From NCBI RefSeq assembly GCF_013408245.1, contig NZ_JACBYS010000008.1, positions 148,673 to 212,672 of the forward strand: a DNA stretch of 64,000 nucleotides. Direction: 5' to 3'. Source of the stretch: Duganella sp. 1224 (GTDB lineage Bacteria > Pseudomonadota > Gammaproteobacteria > Burkholderiales > Burkholderiaceae_D). Positions 52,238 to 60,197 of the stretch are shown in pieces (position 1 is the stretch's first letter; every line of letters starts with the position of its first letter). Under the pieces are notes generated by a model that saw only the letters and a program-made list of their open reading frames with translations, did no database searches and was not told where the DNA came from. Made by a program: the position numbers and the translations under genes.

Positions 52238-52942
52238 TTAGCGCTTGATCAACGACAGGAACTCGCGGCGCAGCGCCGCGTCCTTGAGGAAGGCCCCGTG
52301 CATGACGCTGTTGACCATCAGCGCGTCGTCGTCCTTGACGCCGCGCCAGTGCATGCAGAAGTGCTCGGCCTCCATGATGACGGCCAGGCCGTCCGGCTGC
52401 ATCTTTTCCTGCAGCAGCTGGGCCAACTGCACCACGGCTTCCTCCTGGATCTGCGGACGGTTCATGATCCAGCCGGCCAGCCGCGCGTACTTGGACAGGC
52501 CGATCAGGTTGGAGTGCGGATTGGGCATGACGCCGATCCACACCTTGCCCATGATCGGGCACAGGTGGTGCGAGCAGGCGCTACGGACCGTCAACGGGCC
52601 GATGATCATCAGTTCGTTGAGCTGGGCGATGTTGGGAAACTCGGTCACCGGGGGCGGCGCCGTGTAGCGGCCGCCAAACACCTCGCGCAGGTACATCTTG
52701 GCGACGCGGCGCGCCGTGTCCTGGGTGTTGTGGTCGCTGGCGGTGTCGATCACCAGGCTGTCGAGCACGGCCTGCATGCGCTGGCTGACCTCGTCCAGCA
52801 ACTCGTCGAGCTCGCCTTCCTCGATGTGGGCGGCGATGTTGTCATTGGCGTGAAAACGCGTCTGGCTGGCCTGCAGCCGCTGGCGTATCCGGGCGGACAC
52901 CGTGGGCAGGGCGGGGGACTGGTCGGGCTGTTGCATACGCAT
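52238..52942 (-). CDS. folE: GTP cyclohydrolase I
   Basis: 234 aa, first enzyme of pterin/folate synthesis: GTP to 7,8-dihydroneopterin triphosphate. Zinc and catalytic residues are kept: Cys123, His125, His126 (SACSHHLC) and Cys196 (EHFCMHWRG). N-terminal extension of about 40 residues before the conserved core. It heads a likely operon with the BLUF and DUF2256 genes. In this setting its pterin may serve a light-linked cofactor rather than only housekeeping folate. Confidence 0.93.
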   Translation of the reverse strand: MRMQQPDQSPALPTVSARIRQRLQASQTRFHANDNIAAHIEEGELDELLDEVSQRMQAVLDSLVIDTASDHNTQDTARRVAKMYLREVFGGRYTAPPPVTEFPNIAQLNELMIIGPLTVRSACSHHLCPIMGKVWIGVMPNPHSNLIGLSKYARLAGWIMNRPQIQEEAVVQLAQLLQEKMQPDGLAVIMEAEHFCMHWRGVKDDDALMVNSVMHGAFLKDAALRREFLSLIKR

Positions 52943-52994
52943 CCATCAGAAAAAGTGGGGCATGCGCACATGATAATACTGATTGGTTTTAAAT

Positions 52995-53010
52995 GCTACT
53001 GATTAGTAGC
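52995..53010. promoter_or_regulatory. GCTACT dyad between folE and HD-GYP genes
   Basis: GCTACT, GATT, AGTAGC: perfect six-base arms, 53 bp upstream of the folE start and 156 bp upstream of the HD-GYP gene. No T-run follows, so an operator is more likely than a terminator. Confidence 0.35.
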
Positions 53011-53165
53011 GCTCATGGCCGTTGCCTCGGATTCTGGGCCAATGCTAAGATGAATGCGCTTCAGCCACTGTTGCCGCAGCCCGGACCCCGCCGCGCGACC
53101 CGTTCAGAAAACCGTATTCCCTGCCTCCGAATATCGTGTGACGCCCATCGACGCATGGCGGTTAT

Positions 53166-54392
53166 ATGTTGAGAAAAATTACTGTTGATCAGATCCGCGC
53201 CGGCATGTACGTGCACAGCCTGTGCGGTTCGTGGCTGGACAATCCGTTCTGGACTACCTCGTTCGCGCTGGGCAGCAACGCGGACGTTGCCAAGCTGCAG
53301 GCGTCCGGCGTGCGCGAACTGTGGATCGACACCGCGCGCGGCATCGACGTGGAGGATGATGAGGCCGAGCCGGCCGCCACCGAGGTGGCCGCGCCGCCGG
53401 CACCGCCCGTTCCGGCCGCGCCCGCGTATCAGTTGCCGCCGCAGCCGAAGACCCCCACCCGCGAGGAACTGGCGCGCGCCGCCAAGATTATCCAGAAATC
53501 GCGCGACGCGGTTGGCTCCATGTTCGAGGACGTGCGCCTGGGCCGCATGGCCAGCGCCGCCGCCGCCATGCCCATCGTCGAGGAAATTGCCGGCTCGGTG
53601 CTGCGCAACGCCGGCGCCTTGCTCAGCCTGGTGCGCCTGAAGCAGGCTGACGACTACACCTATATGCATTCGGTGGCGGTGTCCGCCATGATGGTGGCGC
53701 TGGCGCGCCAGCTTGAGCTGCCGGACGCCGAGGTGCGCGAATGCGGCCTGGCCGGGCTGCTGCACGACATCGGCAAGATCGCCATCCCGCCGGCCATCCT
53801 CAACAAGCCCGGCCGCCTGAGCGACGAGGAATTCCTGGCCGTCAAGCGCCACCCGTGCGCCGGCCACGAGATGCTGCGTGCCGTGCCCGACATGTCGCCG
53901 CTGGCGCTGGACGTCTGCCTGCACCACCACGAGCGGGTGGACGGCACCGGCTACCCGGACCGCCTCAGCGGCGACGCCCTCAGCCGCGCCGCCCGCATGG
54001 GCGCCATCTGCGACGTCTACGACGCCATCACCTCCAACCGCCCGTACAAGGCCGGCTGGAGCCCGGCCGTGTCGCTGCGCAAGATGGCGGCGTGGTCGAA
54101 GGAGGGGCACCTGGACCCGGCGCTGTTTGCCGCCTTCGTCAAATGCATCGGCATCTACCCGGTGGGCACGCTGGTCAAGCTGAAGTCCAACCGGCTGGCG
54201 ATCGTGATCGACAACAGCAAGTCGCTGCTGCAGCCGACCGTGAAGGTGTTCTTCTCGGCGGCGTCGATGGTCTACCTGACGCCAACCACCATCGACCTGG
54301 CCTTGCCGGGCCCGACCGAGGGCATCGTCTCGATCGAGGATCCGCAGACCTGGCAGTTCGAGCACCTGGAGCGGTATTGGGCCGACGTGTAG
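53166..54392 (+). CDS. HD-GYP cyclic-di-GMP phosphodiesterase
   Basis: 408 aa: an N-terminal DUF3391 domain (residues 1-120, with a Pro/Ala-rich linker near 65-95), then an HD-GYP domain. HD residues His200-Asp201 (LLHDIGK) and the GYP loop (HHERVDGTGYPDRL) are intact, so it should degrade c-di-GMP and lower biofilm tendency. Soluble, no membrane segment. Single-gene unit facing a divergent folE operon. The chemotaxis genes begin about 690 bp downstream. Confidence 0.93.
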   Translation: MLRKITVDQIRAGMYVHSLCGSWLDNPFWTTSFALGSNADVAKLQASGVRELWIDTARGIDVEDDEAEPAATEVAAPPAPPVPAAPAYQLPPQPKTPTREELARAAKIIQKSRDAVGSMFEDVRLGRMASAAAAMPIVEEIAGSVLRNAGALLSLVRLKQADDYTYMHSVAVSAMMVALARQLELPDAEVRECGLAGLLHDIGKIAIPPAILNKPGRLSDEEFLAVKRHPCAGHEMLRAVPDMSPLALDVCLHHHERVDGTGYPDRLSGDALSRAARMGAICDVYDAITSNRPYKAGWSPAVSLRKMAAWSKEGHLDPALFAAFVKCIGIYPVGTLVKLKSNRLAIVIDNSKSLLQPTVKVFFSAASMVYLTPTTIDLALPGPTEGIVSIEDPQTWQFEHLERYWADV

Positions 54393-54759
54393 CGCTAACT
54401 CAGGATTGGCATAGTTTGCTCTTTAATTGCGAGCACTTTGTTGACTGATGCATTGAGGGCAGGGATACAAGTCATCAAGTCGCGCTATATCAGGGCCATG
54501 TGGTGAATGCGATCACGTACGCGGCGGTCAAGCGCCAGTGGCGGTGCCCAGCGGCGTGGTCAGCGCGGGCGCGACCAGCACGTTAAGTTATGGAGGCGCT
54601 GGCGCTCTGGCCAGCGTGGTAGGACTTGCGGCACCTGTTTCGCTGCCCGCCGCGCTGGCAGTTGGCGCCACAGTCGGACTGGGCAACAGCTCGTGGGCTG
54701 GGATGCGCTTGCCACTCGTTCTTTGCGCGAGGGAGGCGAGATGCTCAACAAAATTTTCA
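54393..54759. other. Intergenic region without a supported gene
   Basis: 367 bp between the HD-GYP gene and the 3' end of tRNA-Pro. One frame (about 54538-54720) reads as an Ala/Gly/Val-rich stretch (GAGALASVVGLAAPVSLPA) but has no proper start or end and runs into the tRNA. It might be a leftover of a gene lost at the tRNA. I see no hairpin or regulatory signal. Confidence 0.4.
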
Positions 54760-54836
54760 TGGTCGGGGCGAGAGGATTCGAACCTCCGGTCTCTACGTCC
54801 CGAACGTAGCGCTTTACCGGACTAAGCTACGCCCCG
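54760..54836 (-). tRNA. tRNA-Pro (anticodon CGG)
   Basis: 77 nt including an encoded CCA end. Acceptor CGGGGCG pairs with CGCCCCG, discriminator A; anticodon stem CTACG/CGTAG holds loop TTCGGGA (anticodon CGG, reading CCG); T-arm GGAGG-TTCGAAT-CCTCT. C1-G72 and A73 are proline identity features. Transcribed leftward from a promoter at 54849-54877. Confidence 0.96.
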
Positions 54837-54848
54837 ACTGTGATGACA

Positions 54849-54877
54849 ATTACACCAGATTTCTCTCCGATTATCAA
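54849..54877 (-). promoter_or_regulatory. Promoter of tRNA-Pro
   Basis: On the minus strand TTGATA (54877-54872), 17 bases, TGTAAT (54854-54849), placing the start of transcription a few bases before the mature 5' end at 54836. Good spacing and near-consensus boxes. Confidence 0.65.
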
Positions 54878-55078
54878 CTGTGGCGCGCACCCGCCGTGCG
54901 GCAGAATTTACTTGCTGAACGGCAAGTCCGGTGCTACAGTGAAAATCTCTCCGCCGCTGAGCCCCTGTCCCCGCCCTCCGGCCTAGTTGCGCGCCGCTAT
55001 GCGCCGCCGCCCCGGTTCACTTCCAATGCAGCGCCTTCCTTTGCGCCGCCGCCGGGGCATAGACCCAGGAATGTCATC

Positions 55079-57529
55079 ATGACCGATCTCTCCACCGCCG
55101 TGGCGCCCGCGCTGGCCATGCAGCGTGCCGCCACCGTATTCGACGCCATCAACCGCACCCAGGGCGTGGTCGAGTACGACCCCGACGGCCGCGTGCTGGA
55201 CGCCAACCAGAATTTCCTCGACCTCATGGGCTATACGCGCGAGCAGCTCATCGACCGCGACCACCGCCTGTTCTGCTGCCAGGACTTCATCCAGTCCGAG
55301 GCCTACGGCGACCTGTGGCGCAAGCTGGCGCTGGGCGAGGCCGACACCGGCGAGTACAAGCGCCTGACCAGCAAGGGCGCCGGCGTCTGGCTGCAAGGCT
55401 CGTACAACCCGATGCTGGACGATGACGGCAAGGTGGTCAAGGTGATCCAGTTGGCGCGCGACATCACGGTGCGCAAGACCCGCGCCGCCGACCATGATGG
55501 CAAGATGGCGGCGATCAACCGCGTCCACGCTGTGGCCGAGTTCAGCCCCAGCGGCGCGGTGCTGTCGGTCAACGAGAATTTCACCAACGTCTTTGGCTAC
55601 GCGCCGGAGGAGGTGCAGGGCAAGCACCACCGGCTGTTCTGCGACCGCGACGACGCGCAGTCGGCCGAGTACGCGGACTTCTGGCAGCAGCTGGCGGCCG
55701 GCGGCCACCAGGTAGGCAAGTTCCGCCGCCGCACCAAGGACGGCCGCCGCATCTGGATCAGCGGCTCCTACAGCGCCGTGCTGGGCCCGGACGGCGAGCC
55801 GCTGAAGATCGTCGAGTACGCCTCCGACATCACCCACATCATCCACGACAACCTGGAGTTCGAGGGCAAGGTGGCCGCGCTGAACCGGGCGCAGGCGGTG
55901 GTGGAGTTCGACCTGGACGGGCGCGTGCTGGGCGCCAACCAGAATTTTCTTGACGCTTTCGGCTATGCGGCCGATGAGCTGGTCGGCGGCAACCACGCCA
56001 TGCTGTGCGAGCCGGCGTTCAGCCAGTCGACCGAGTACCACGGCTTCTGGCGCCATCTGTCCGGCGGCGGCTACCACGCCGGCGAATTCAAGCGCCTGAC
56101 GCGCGACGGCCGCGCGATCTGGGTGCAGGCGTCCTACAACCCGATCTTCGATGAGGACGGCCAGCCGGTCAAGGTGGTCAAGTTCGCCACCGACATCACC
56201 GAGGCCAAGACCCGCGCCGCCGATTATGCCGGCCGCAACGCCGCCGTCGACCGCGTGCAGGCGGTCATCGAGTTCGATCTGCAGGGCCGGGTGCTGACCG
56301 CCAACGAGAATTTCCTGGGCGTGGTCGGCTACTCGCTGGACGAGATCAAGGGCCAGCACCACCGCATGTTCTGCGACGCCGAGTATGCCCATTCGCCGGA
56401 ATACCTGACGTTCTGGGAGCGGCTGGCGCGCGGCGAGTTCCACGCCGGCGAGTTCCGCCGCCGCACCAGGCAGGGCAAGGATATCTGGATCCTGGCCTCG
56501 TACAATCCGATCTTCGACGCCGACGGCAAGCCGTACAAGGTGGTCAAGTTCGCCACCGATGTGACCGAGCAGAAGCGCCTGCATGCCGACATCAAGAGCA
56601 AGCTGGACGCCATCGGCCGCTCGCAGGCGGTGATCGAGTTCGATCTGCGCGGCCAGGTGATTTCGGCCAATGAGAATTTCCTGCGCACGCTGGGCTACAC
56701 GGTGGACGACGTGCTCGGGCAGCACCACAGCATGTTCTGCGAGCCGGAGCTGGTGCAGAGCAGCGAGTACCGCCATTTCTGGGCCAATCTGGCGCAGGGC
56801 ATGTACCAGTCGGGCCGCTTCCGCCGCCGCGCGCGTCATGGCGCCGAGGTGTGGATCCTGGCCACCTACAACCCGATCCTGGACTTCAACGGCAAGCCGT
56901 ACAAGGTGGTCAAGTTCGCCATGGACATCACCGAACAGGTGCAGCGCGAGCAGGCCATCGCGCAGAAGGTGCAGGCCATCGCCCAATTGCTGGCGGGGCT
57001 GACCAATTCGATCAACGAAATCGCCCGCGGCTCCGAGCGCTCCAGCGGCCTGGCCGGCCAGACGCAGAGCGAGGCGCACGAGGGTAGCCGCCTGGTGGAT
57101 TCGGCGCGCGCCGCCAACGAGGCGATCCAGACCTCTTCCGGCGAGGTGCACGAGATCGTCGACGCCATCGGCGACATCGCCGCCCAGACCCACCTGCTGG
57201 CCTTCAACGCCGCCATCGAGGCGGCGCGCGCGGGCGAGCATGGCAAGGGCTTCTCGGTGGTGGCCAACGAGGTGCGCAAGCTGGCCGAGAAGTCGGCCGG
57301 CGCCGCGCGCGAGATCGCCAAGCTGATCAACCAGACCGTGAGCCGGGTGGACGAGGGCACGCGGCTGTCGGGCGAGGTGGAGGAGGCGTTCGCGCGCATC
57401 GTCAAGTCGGTGTCCACCACGCGCGAGTCGATCGCCAGCATCCACGAGTCGACCGCCGCGCAGGCGGCGGCCACCAGCGACGTGTCCGGCCTGCTGCAGG
57501 ATCTCGAACGCATGACCGTCAGGAACTGA
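55079..57529 (+). CDS. Soluble methyl-accepting chemotaxis protein with five PAS domains
   Basis: 816 aa, no membrane helices. Five tandem PAS+PAC units of about 122 residues each begin with similar motifs (VVEYDPDGRVLDANQNF; VAEFSPSGAVLSVNENF; VVEFDLDGRVLGANQNF and two more). A receptor signalling domain follows with the conserved tip FNAAIEAARAGEHGKGF. The repeats contain a Cys in HHRLFC or HRMFC, possibly for haem or flavin contact. It resembles cytosolic Aer/BdlA-type energy or redox sensors. ATG 55079 has AGGA upstream; the open frame starts earlier but runs through the tRNA. The CheW-like gene starts 1 bp after its stop. Confidence 0.9.
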   Translation: MTDLSTAVAPALAMQRAATVFDAINRTQGVVEYDPDGRVLDANQNFLDLMGYTREQLIDRDHRLFCCQDFIQSEAYGDLWRKLALGEADTGEYKRLTSKGAGVWLQGSYNPMLDDDGKVVKVIQLARDITVRKTRAADHDGKMAAINRVHAVAEFSPSGAVLSVNENFTNVFGYAPEEVQGKHHRLFCDRDDAQSAEYADFWQQLAAGGHQVGKFRRRTKDGRRIWISGSYSAVLGPDGEPLKIVEYASDITHIIHDNLEFEGKVAALNRAQAVVEFDLDGRVLGANQNFLDAFGYAADELVGGNHAMLCEPAFSQSTEYHGFWRHLSGGGYHAGEFKRLTRDGRAIWVQASYNPIFDEDGQPVKVVKFATDITEAKTRAADYAGRNAAVDRVQAVIEFDLQGRVLTANENFLGVVGYSLDEIKGQHHRMFCDAEYAHSPEYLTFWERLARGEFHAGEFRRRTRQGKDIWILASYNPIFDADGKPYKVVKFATDVTEQKRLHADIKSKLDAIGRSQAVIEFDLRGQVISANENFLRTLGYTVDDVLGQHHSMFCEPELVQSSEYRHFWANLAQGMYQSGRFRRRARHGAEVWILATYNPILDFNGKPYKVVKFAMDITEQVQREQAIAQKVQAIAQLLAGLTNSINEIARGSERSSGLAGQTQSEAHEGSRLVDSARAANEAIQTSSGEVHEIVDAIGDIAAQTHLLAFNAAIEAARAGEHGKGFSVVANEVRKLAEKSAGAAREIAKLINQTVSRVDEGTRLSGEVEEAFARIVKSVSTTRESIASIHESTAAQAAATSDVSGLLQDLERMTVRN

Positions 57530-57530
57530 T

Positions 57531-58922
57531 ATGGACGCGCAAACCGGCGGCGCGCTGGCGCCGCATGTGGTGGTGCAGGTCGGCGCGGCGCGCATCGGCA
57601 TTCCGGCCGGCTGCGTGGAGCGCGCGCTGGCGGCGCCCGAGCACTACACGCCGCTGCCGCGCCGCCAGGGCGCCTTGCTCGGCATGCTGGCGGTGGATGG
57701 CGTGCCGGTGCCGGTGATTGACCTGGCGTGCTGGGTGGCGCTGGCCGGCGCCGTGACCGGCGGCGCGCCGTCGCATCGGCGCGTGGTGCTGCTGCGCGCC
57801 GGCGATCGCATGGCGGCCTTGCAGGTCGACGTGCTGGAACCGCTGGCCGCGCTGCCGGCCAGCGCGGTGCAACGGTTGTGCCATGACGACGATCCCGAAC
57901 AGTTGTTCCACAGCGCCGCCATCGTGCCGGCCAGCGGCGAGATGCTGGCGCTGCTGGAGGTGGACCATCTGTTCGACCTGGCGCGCAGTTGGTGTGCCGC
58001 CGCCGGCATCGATGTGGCGGCGGTGGACGAGGATGCCGCCGGCACCGGACAGGCGACGCATAGCTGGGCGGTGGTGGAGGCGGGCGGTGAACTGCTGGCG
58101 CTGCGCGCCGACGATGTGGCGGAAGTGACGCCGATGCCCGAGCATGTGGCCTTCCCGGGCGGGCCCGGCGTGGCGCTGTGCACCTGGCGCGACAGCCATC
58201 TGGCGGTGTTGTCGCTGGCGCGCCTGCTGGGTGCGGACGCGGCGCGCGCGGCGCCGCTGCTGGCTGTGTTGCGGCGCGGCGAACAGGCCTTGGGGCTGCC
58301 GATTCAATCGGTGCGCGAGTTGCGCCAGATGCCGGTGGCGCCGCAGGGCGTGCGCGCCGATGCGCCGGGCCGGCTGCCCTGTCTGACTGTCAGCCACGAC
58401 AACGGCGAGACGCTGCGCCTGGTGGATACGGCGGCGCTCTTTGCCATGCACCCGGAAGCGTCGCTCAATCTGGCGATGCAGCCGGCGGCCGGCGGCGGCG
58501 CGCGCCGCAACGACGACACCTACGTGGTGCTGGACGCCGGCGGCAAGCTGGCGCTTCCCATCAGCGCCTGCGAGGAAGTGCTGCATGCCGCCGCCGAGGA
58601 TTGCGTGCCGGCGCCTGCCGGCGGCGCAACGCTGAACTGGCGCGGCGCCACCATCGCCGTGCACGATTTGCGGCAGCCGGTGGGAGGCGCCATGCGGCGC
58701 GGCAAGGTGTCGCTGGTGGTGCTGCGCGGCGAGGCGCAACCGGTGGCAGTGGCCGTCGACCAGATTCTCTCCATGATCACGCCGGGCAGCGCCGAGCTGA
58801 CCTGCATGCGGCGCGGCGGCGAGTCGGTCGAACTGCTGATTCTGGAAGAGGAGAGCGGCAGTAGCACCTATTGCGTGGCCGATCCGGCCGCGCTGCTGCG
58901 CCGGTCCGCCGCCAGCGTGTAG
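57531..58922 (+). CDS. Protein with three CheW-like domains
   Basis: 463 aa made of three CheW-like beta-barrels, roughly residues 8-155, 165-310 and 325-455, each with the VVVQVGAARIGIPA or YVVLDAGGKLALPI type of start. CheW couples receptors to the kinase CheA; a triple version could bridge or cap receptor arrays. Starting 1 bp after the PAS-receptor gene, it is almost surely co-translated with it and so may be its dedicated adaptor. No cheA, cheY, cheR or cheB is in the window. Confidence 0.85.
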   Translation: MDAQTGGALAPHVVVQVGAARIGIPAGCVERALAAPEHYTPLPRRQGALLGMLAVDGVPVPVIDLACWVALAGAVTGGAPSHRRVVLLRAGDRMAALQVDVLEPLAALPASAVQRLCHDDDPEQLFHSAAIVPASGEMLALLEVDHLFDLARSWCAAAGIDVAAVDEDAAGTGQATHSWAVVEAGGELLALRADDVAEVTPMPEHVAFPGGPGVALCTWRDSHLAVLSLARLLGADAARAAPLLAVLRRGEQALGLPIQSVRELRQMPVAPQGVRADAPGRLPCLTVSHDNGETLRLVDTAALFAMHPEASLNLAMQPAAGGGARRNDDTYVVLDAGGKLALPISACEEVLHAAAEDCVPAPAGGATLNWRGATIAVHDLRQPVGGAMRRGKVSLVVLRGEAQPVAVAVDQILSMITPGSAELTCMRRGGESVELLILEEESGSSTYCVADPAALLRRSAASV

Positions 58923-58943
58923 CAAAAAACAAACGTTGCCGCA

Positions 58944-58977
58944 CTGGCGCGGCGGCAGGCGCTGGCCGCCAGTTTTT
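58944..58977 (+). terminator. Probable terminator after the CheW-like gene
   Basis: CTGGCG pairs with CGCCAG across a GC-rich loop, followed by TTTTTCTTT, 22 bp after the stop codon. The inner part is not fully paired, so this is a probable rather than certain terminator. The rest of 58923-59286 is an AT-rich leader for the PEP-CTERM gene without a gene of its own. Confidence 0.55.
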
Positions 58978-59286
58978 CTTTGGCCGACCGGGAAAAGTTG
59001 CGCCAATTGTAAATTCGGCTTTCATAGGGAAAGCGTCAATTTTATTACATTGCTCACAAAAAGTTACAAGTTCCCTTCTGGAATGCCCCGTAAATGTTAA
59101 GAAACCTGGTTACATTTTTCTTACAATTTACTGCAGAGTGGTCTTTGACAGATGGTAGTGCCGGTCACAAAATCGGTTACACAAAGGCTTAAGATTCGGT
59201 TAATTCTGGTGTGCTTCGGCCACTGGGGAATCCGTGCCTTTGTGATGTTAGCGGTATCCCTCTAACCTATCCAAGAAGGAACACTC

Positions 59287-60036
59287 ATGACTTTGACCAA
59301 AGCAATGATGGCGCTGTTGTTGTCGGTGGCAGGCGGGGCAGCGATGGCTGCGCCGGGCTCCACCACGGTGGATTTCTCCCACGGCCTGGACGGCTGGTGG
59401 GGCATGCAGCCCGCCAACGGCATCGGCGGTTCCGGCATCGATACCACCCTGGGCAATTCGGCGCCCGCCTTGCGCACCGTGATTGAAAACTTCGGCGTCA
59501 CCTGGGGCACCAGCAGCAACCAGGCCTTCCTCGGCGATTACACCAAGGCCGGCGCGGTGACGCTGGGCCTGGACATCAAGGCCCAGAGTATCAACTACTT
59601 CGGCCAGGACGTGTCGCGCAACGTGGTGGTGGAACTGCGCGACTACGACAACAAGCCCGCCGATCTGCCCTACACCAGCGTGTTCTTCAACCTCGGCAGC
59701 ATCGACGCCACCAAGGGCTGGCAGCATTTGTCGGTGACGATCAGCGATACCAAGGCGACCCAGCTGCCCGCCGGCTGGGGCGGCTATGGCGGTCCGGATG
59801 CGACCGGGCCGACGTTGCCGCCGGGACGCACCTTCGCCAGCGTGCTGTCGAGCGTGGACGAGGTAGTGTTCACCACGCTGCAGCCGGGCTACGTCTACGG
59901 CTTCACCAACTTCGACGTCGCGGTCGATAACATCTCGGTGTCGGCCGTGCCGGAGCCGGCCACCTACGGCATGATGATGGGTGGTCTGGGCCTGGTCGGC
60001 TGGATGGCACGCCGCCGCCGCAACGCCGCCCGCTAA
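59287..60036 (+). CDS. PEP-CTERM sorting-signal protein
   Basis: 249 aa. Signal peptide (ALLLSVAGGAAMAAP), a beta-rich middle resembling a galactose-binding-like fold (VDFSHGLDGWWG start, LQPGYVYGFTNFDVAVDNI end), and a C-terminal AVPEPATYGMM, hydrophobic helix and four-arginine tail. It should be exported and processed by exosortase. AAGGA precedes the ATG. A TonB receptor gene follows after 161 bp with a hairpin between them. Confidence 0.85.
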   Translation: MTLTKAMMALLLSVAGGAAMAAPGSTTVDFSHGLDGWWGMQPANGIGGSGIDTTLGNSAPALRTVIENFGVTWGTSSNQAFLGDYTKAGAVTLGLDIKAQSINYFGQDVSRNVVVELRDYDNKPADLPYTSVFFNLGSIDATKGWQHLSVTISDTKATQLPAGWGGYGGPDATGPTLPPGRTFASVLSSVDEVVFTTLQPGYVYGFTNFDVAVDNISVSAVPEPATYGMMMGGLGLVGWMARRRRNAAR

Positions 60037-60044
60037 TCTCCTCT

Positions 60045-60082
60045 TGCCCCGCTGGCGTTCCGCCTGGCATGCCGGCGGGGCA
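60045..60082 (+). terminator. Strong stem-loop after the PEP-CTERM gene
   Basis: TGCCCCGCTGGC pairs with GCCGGCGGGGCA (one G-T pair) around a 14-base loop. It begins 9 bp after the stop codon. There is no T-run, so it may protect the 3' end of the message or act as a Rho-assisted stop rather than as a classic terminator. Confidence 0.45.
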
Positions 60083-60137
60083 GGGCGCTGTCGTTTCAAA
60101 TATCCGACACCTTGGCAAAGTTTTTGCTTTATCAAAA

Positions 60138-60150
60138 TACCAATGTGGTA
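60138..60150. promoter_or_regulatory. TACCA dyad before the TonB receptor
   Basis: TACCA-ATG-TGGTA, a perfect 13-bp odd dyad in AT-rich sequence 47 bp before the receptor ATG. It is likely an operator overlapping or near the promoter. The regulator family is not evident. Confidence 0.45.
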
Positions 60151-60197
60151 AATATAAGCAACTGCCCTGTTTTGGGGCGCCAAGGAGAAGATCGGAC

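Noticed and set aside
54507..54825. Short plus-strand frames ending in a GREDSNLRSLRPERS-type tail
   Set aside because: This tail is the classic false translation of a tRNA read backwards; the bases belong to tRNA-Pro.
54983..57601. An 872-codon minus-strand frame opposite the PAS chemoreceptor
   Set aside because: Its apparent repeats simply mirror the five PAS repeats of the real gene.
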